Shown here: piece by piece, positions 60,393 to 64,000 of the stretch
Position numbering within the stretch: the first letter of the stretch is position 1
How the letters are laid out: each line of letters starts with the position of its first letter
Source: Silene conica
Taxonomy: Eukaryota > Streptophyta > Magnoliopsida > Caryophyllales > Caryophyllaceae
Length of the DNA: 64,000 nt
Direction: 5' to 3'
NCBI GenBank assembly: GCA_029255685.2
Contig: CM055312.2
Location: forward strand, 79,676,369 to 79,740,368
Notes under the pieces: model-generated
Seen by the model: only the letters and a program-made list of their open reading frames with translations
What the model was told of the DNA's origin: nothing
Databases searched by the model: none
Translations under genes and position numbers: made by a program

Positions 60393-61340
60393 TGTGGGAA
60401 AATATCTGTATATAATCTCAATTCTTTATATGCAGGATTGTAACAAATTTATAATATATGATTTATAGTCATAAACGAAGTACAAGATACAAAGATTGGG
60501 ATCAAGAATTAACCTTCTGTCCTTGCAAAGGCCTAAGATCAGATTTCAAAACAGATATCCTCTTAATCGTTGCACCCAAGATGTTCCAAGAAATACCCCT
60601 TCTAGAGCTAGAAACTGCAAAATTACCATTATTTATTTTGTGTAAGATGAAAGCTAGAGAGAGAGGGAGTATGTATGTCGTGTAACTCGTACCCTTTAAG
60701 TGCAGAGTGAATGTCTTATTTATAGCTGCACACAACCTTGCTATTAGACATCAACTAGGATTCCCCAAATCAGTATTTGGTTCTACCTACAGCACTTCAT
60801 AACAACTGAACAACTTAATAATTGCTCAGACCGAAATTCTATCTTTATAGAATCGGTTATATCTCTCTTGTGTAATGTTTTATCTTATAAATATCTTATA
60901 TTTATAATCCACTAATTAAATATAACCTTTTATATTTAATTGAATCATTTAATCTTTATTAAATAATTTCATTACACATAATTAAATATAACATTTTATA
61001 TTTAATTACGAATTAACATTTTAACTCGTCTTAGCTAATATTATTTAATCAGTATTAAATAATTATGTCATCATTACATTGACTAACCATTTAGTCATAT
61101 AGGGTATCAATATGATTACATTTCCATCTAATCATATCTCTTAGATTCCATCCTTTAGGTGTGACTCTTAGGGATCAGTTGATTACCGCCATCTGTATGA
61201 CAATAACGTCAAACTTTCTAGCAAGCCAACAGTTATTGATAAACGTGAATCAATTGGCTAAAATACAAAGTATACCCTGTGTTCCTTTAAGAGATTTATA
61301 CGCGTTGTCGCACTAACTGTTAAGGACACTAGCTCCAACA
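60393..61340 (-). repeat. Copia 5' LTR
   Basis: 948 bp, partner of 50901-51847, flanked on the right by the TSD ATTAA (61341-61345). The short plus-strand frame at 60458-60685 is a repeat shadow. Confidence 0.92.
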
Positions 61341-61345
61341 ATTAA

Positions 61346-62810
61346 TTGTGTAGAAGGAGACTTCATAGAGGAGCCCTTCTAGCTTGTTGCTTGCTTACTT
61401 ACTTGAAGATTTGCAAGAGATTGAGTTTTCTTACTCGGCTTTACTAATGTATGTGAATATTTACATGTGTGTTAAGATGACATGAAATTAGTATAGATTG
61501 GTAAGCTTTCATTATAACAAGAATATTTGGAAAATGATGTAGTTAGATGCTAGTCCTAGAATTTCATCATGCCTTATTAATGAGTAAGTAGTAATTGTTT
61601 CACATTAATATTTTTTTTTTGTCAACGGAAAAAGAAGGTTATTCACATCAAGGCTTTTTTGGCCAAGTTATGAGCTACACTATTAAGGCGTCTCGGAATA
61701 AAAGATAAGCTAATACAATGGAAATAAGGGAAAATACCATTACAGTCGTCGATGATTCCTTGAATGTGTCGATCCACCATGATAAGACCCGCAAACGACA
61801 ATAGTAATTCCAGGCAATCCGAAGATATCCTGAAGTGAAGAATATGGTTATCCTTAGCCCACTCGAGAACCCATCTTAGACCAATAGCCTCAGCTTCACA
61901 TTAATATTTGAAGTACGTTATAATATGAAATTGGAGAAATTGTAATAAATGAATGGATGGTGAGAGATTGTGCATTTTTACCATGTTGTGATTTATGTTT
62001 ATTTGGAAATGCATATTACATGTATCTTGTTTTCATCTTGATCACTTATGATTATGGAGGAGATTGGTAGAGGATGTTGGTTGTTGATGTTGAGTTGTTT
62101 AATAGACGTAAGATGGGTTGGATACCGTCTTACGCTTGGGCTACATCTTGAAAATTGTCATTCCAAGAGGGACATGCATGTTAATGGCTCGAGTATGGAG
62201 GCACTTGTGTGATGTCACAACATCTGGCGAGGGTCCGGTTAGCGCCCGAGCCTGGTACCACGGGTGTGTCCCGAGTACCTTGTTATGGACTGCAGTCCGG
62301 CAACAGCGTTATGATTCTGTCTCTGGGCATTACTTGGAGGATATGTTGAGATGGTAGTCATGTACTTTTTTATATATAGTGATTGCATATCACATTCTAT
62401 TTAGCGTTTATATTATTGAAGTTGACCAAAGTGCTTTCAAAATATATGTGGTGAACCATATGATGATTTTCGATTATATGGGGAGTAGTAGCTTGACAGG
62501 TAGCTTGTGCATACTTTCGCTTAGAGGCTTGGGAGCGGTCCTCACTTTAGCATGTTGTCATCTTTTGTTTATATTAGTTTTTTTTAACATGGTTAGACCC
62601 CACTTTATTTGATTCGAGTTTGTATATTGGGATCATATTTAGATCCTCGAACATGTAATTACTTAACTAGATAACTTTAGACTTATCTATTTATTTAAAT
62701 TGTTTTTATCTCCATTGTTTGCATTACAAACTTGGGAAACCAACTCTTGTAGCACCTTTATTGGCTAGGATGACATTGGGGAAGATCTCTCAATTAATGG
62801 AGGTGTTACA
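61346..62810 (-). mobile_element. LTR fragment, TGTAACACCT family, minus strand
   Basis: It ends at 62801-62810 with AGGTGTTACA, i.e. TGTAACACCT when read on the minus strand, the same start as the LTR at 18196. Internal GC-rich blocks (62190-62300, GGTGTGTCCCGAGTACC) echo the inverse of 18640-18790. The left boundary is hidden by the Copia insertion. A truncated LINE is inserted at 61613-61894. Confidence 0.5.
61613..61894 (-). mobile_element. 5'-truncated LINE (RNase H end) with TSD
   Basis: The minus strand encodes EAIGLRWVLEWAKDNHILHF, RISSDCLELLLSFAGL and RLNSVAHNLAKKALM, the RNase H domain at the end of plant L1 ORF2, followed by an A tail (T run at 61611-61620). TTCACATTAATATT occurs at both sides (61599-61612 and 61895-61908). 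Confidence 0.85.
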
Positions 62811-62829
62811 ATTTGAGTTTTCCCAAGGC

Positions 62830-63015
62830 TATGTATTTCCACAAATTCTCATTTGTGACGGTGGTATCCGTCACAACTTGTGACGGATCCCGTTTTCTCT
62901 TACAGAATACACATGAGAGGTGAGTGGGAAAGCACATGAGGGTGTCCCACCTTGACCCCTCTCCCTTTTGTGAGAGGTCACAAACTTGTGACGAAATTAG
63001 CCCGTCACAATCAAA
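62830..63015. repeat. CCGTCACAA-type MITE-like repeat
   Basis: It contains ATTCTCATTTGTGACGG, TCCGTCACAACTTGTGACGG and, at the far side, AACTTGTGACGAAATTAGCCC and CCGTCACAATC, i.e. inverted motifs. Related sequence occurs at 690-860 and 29790-29915. Confidence 0.5.
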
Positions 63016-63682
63016 ATATGCTGATCTATTTCCTTCCCTTCAGTACCAGCATATAAGGCGGATTTTAATACCTATATAGATACCGGTAGAGGTATCGAAT
63101 ATGGGTGTTAGGAATTCATTGGGATTATTGGATTCATACACTTACATAATATTTTATTGTTAACTACGTTGAAAGATAATACATGCAATTGAATTCTAGC
63201 ACGAAAGGGATTCAAAATCAATAAATCAATCACATTATTGAACGGAAAACTATAATAACAATTAATCATCTCCCAAAATATGTTTCTTTTAAAAAATAAC
63301 TTTGTTTGATCTTAAGGTCAAGCGTAGGGTCTGTTTGGCAAAACTAGATCAAAAGATACTTGAAACCTGAAAAGGTACCTGAAAAGGTACCTGAAAATTA
63401 AGACCCGATAAGGTAACTGATTTTTATTAAAATTGTTTGGAAACTAGCTGAAAAGGTATAGCCGATATTTGACAAAATGATGTAAAAGAACATGGTTTAT
63501 TATTGATATCTTTTACGTTTTTACTATTATTCTTGTATTATTGTAAACAAATGACTGAAACAAATAGAGTAGTAACTTCTGAATATGACCGTGCGCTTAA
63601 AATGGTACTGGAAAATGTCTACGTTGTTACTTCCAGGATTTTTCTTCATGTTCATTATTTCGAATGAATTGGCCATTAAAAT
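63016..63682. other. Intergenic DNA, no gene
   Basis: AT-rich. It includes AGGGTCTGTTTGGCAAAAC at about 63328, a common MITE-like end, and the duplicated GAAAAGGTACCT near 63370-63390. Confidence 0.35.
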
Positions 63683-63980
63683 CAAGTTATAGGAATAGTT
63701 TCAACTACTAGCTTTTATATACACATATTTCATGCCCAAAAAATTTCACAAATTAATATATAACGATTAGGTAAAAAAAAATTTAAACAATATATCCTCA
63801 AAAATAAATTATTGATATAAAAAATTTCACAAATTAATATATAATAACAATAGTATATTTTTGAGGATATATTATTTAAATTTTGTTTTTACCTAATCGT
63901 TATATATTAATTTGTGAAATTCTTTAGGCATGAATCATGTGTATATAAAAGAGAGTAGTTGAAACTATCCCTATAACTTG
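63683..63980. mobile_element. Foldback element, 298 bp
   Basis: Two inverted arms of about 125 bp (63683-63808 and 63855-63980) are nearly perfect complements, starting CAAGTTATAGG. A short loop holds a third copy of TTTCACAAATTAATATATAA (63825-63844). There is no coding content. It is a MITE or foldback transposon, and the TSD is unclear. Confidence 0.85.
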
Positions 63981-64000
63981 TACATGAAAAAAAATCCTGG

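Larger units (their letters stand above)
50901..61340 (-). mobile_element. Copia retrotransposon, 10.4 kb, with nested Gypsy LTR
   Basis: The LTRs are 50901-51847 (3' LTR on the minus strand) and 60393-61340 (5' LTR), each about 947 bp, with TG...CA ends and roughly 98% alike by eye. The exact 5-bp TSD ATTAA flanks the element (50896-50900 and 61341-61345). The primer site is GGCTCTGATACCA at 60379-60391, complementary to initiator tRNA-Met. The polypurine tract is next to the 3' LTR (minus GTGGGAGAT, plus 51848-51856). Coding order on the minus strand is gag, protease, integrase, RT, RNase H (56123 down to 52310). A Gypsy-type LTR with adjoining sequence is nested in the leader (about 56600-59690). 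Frameshift and stops make it non-autonomous now. Confidence 0.93.

Overview
The window is nuclear DNA of a flowering plant, most likely a eudicot. It has spliced genes with plant GT-AG introns, a beta-carbonic anhydrase with an organelle-targeting-like leader, AT-rich intergenic DNA and a dense load of plant transposons (Copia, Gypsy-type LTRs, L1-like LINEs, CACTA, hAT, Mutator-like, Helitron, Stowaway and Tourist MITEs). The order or species cannot be fixed from the sequence alone.

Five host genes can be read with confidence. They are a nine-exon beta-carbonic anhydrase (2099-5262, minus), a single-exon J-domain protein that lacks the HPD triad and carries an EAR-like motif (14503-16284, minus), a thirteen-exon Rab GDP dissociation inhibitor (30244-33062, plus), a four-exon magnesium-dependent phosphatase 1-like gene (33904-37635, plus) whose first intron holds a decayed Copia element, and a 950-residue coiled-coil protein of the At4g38062 type (38549-41401, minus) with an intron in its 5' leader. 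A possible last exon of another gene lies at 1159-1320. These are independent housekeeping genes with no visible operon-like relationship.

Region by region: 1-5.3 kb is genic. 5.3-10.9 kb is AT-rich and holds two abutting Helitrons and a TIR element. 11-16.3 kb holds the J-protein gene and its flanks. 16.4-20.4 kb holds repeats and a long LTR starting TGTAACACC. 21.3-24.1 kb is a CACTA element. 24.1-29.7 kb is a decayed LINE split by a nested stack of DNA transposons. 30-42.7 kb is the gene-rich core. 43-44.4 kb is a Mutator-like non-autonomous element with a 32-bp minisatellite. 45.9-50.8 kb holds LINE pieces in opposite orientations. 50.9-61.3 kb is a nearly complete Copia element on the minus strand with identical TSDs and a Gypsy LTR nested in its leader. 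61.3-64 kb holds a minus-strand LTR piece, a truncated LINE and a foldback element.

The most unusual signal is at 59.12-59.61 kb inside the Gypsy LTR. Nine full tandem units share a constant 30-bp core, while the sequence flanking the core varies from unit to unit yet stays complementary left to right. That is compensatory change expected of a conserved hairpin. A second palindromic array, of period 32 bp, sits in the Mutator-like element at 43.4-43.8 kb.
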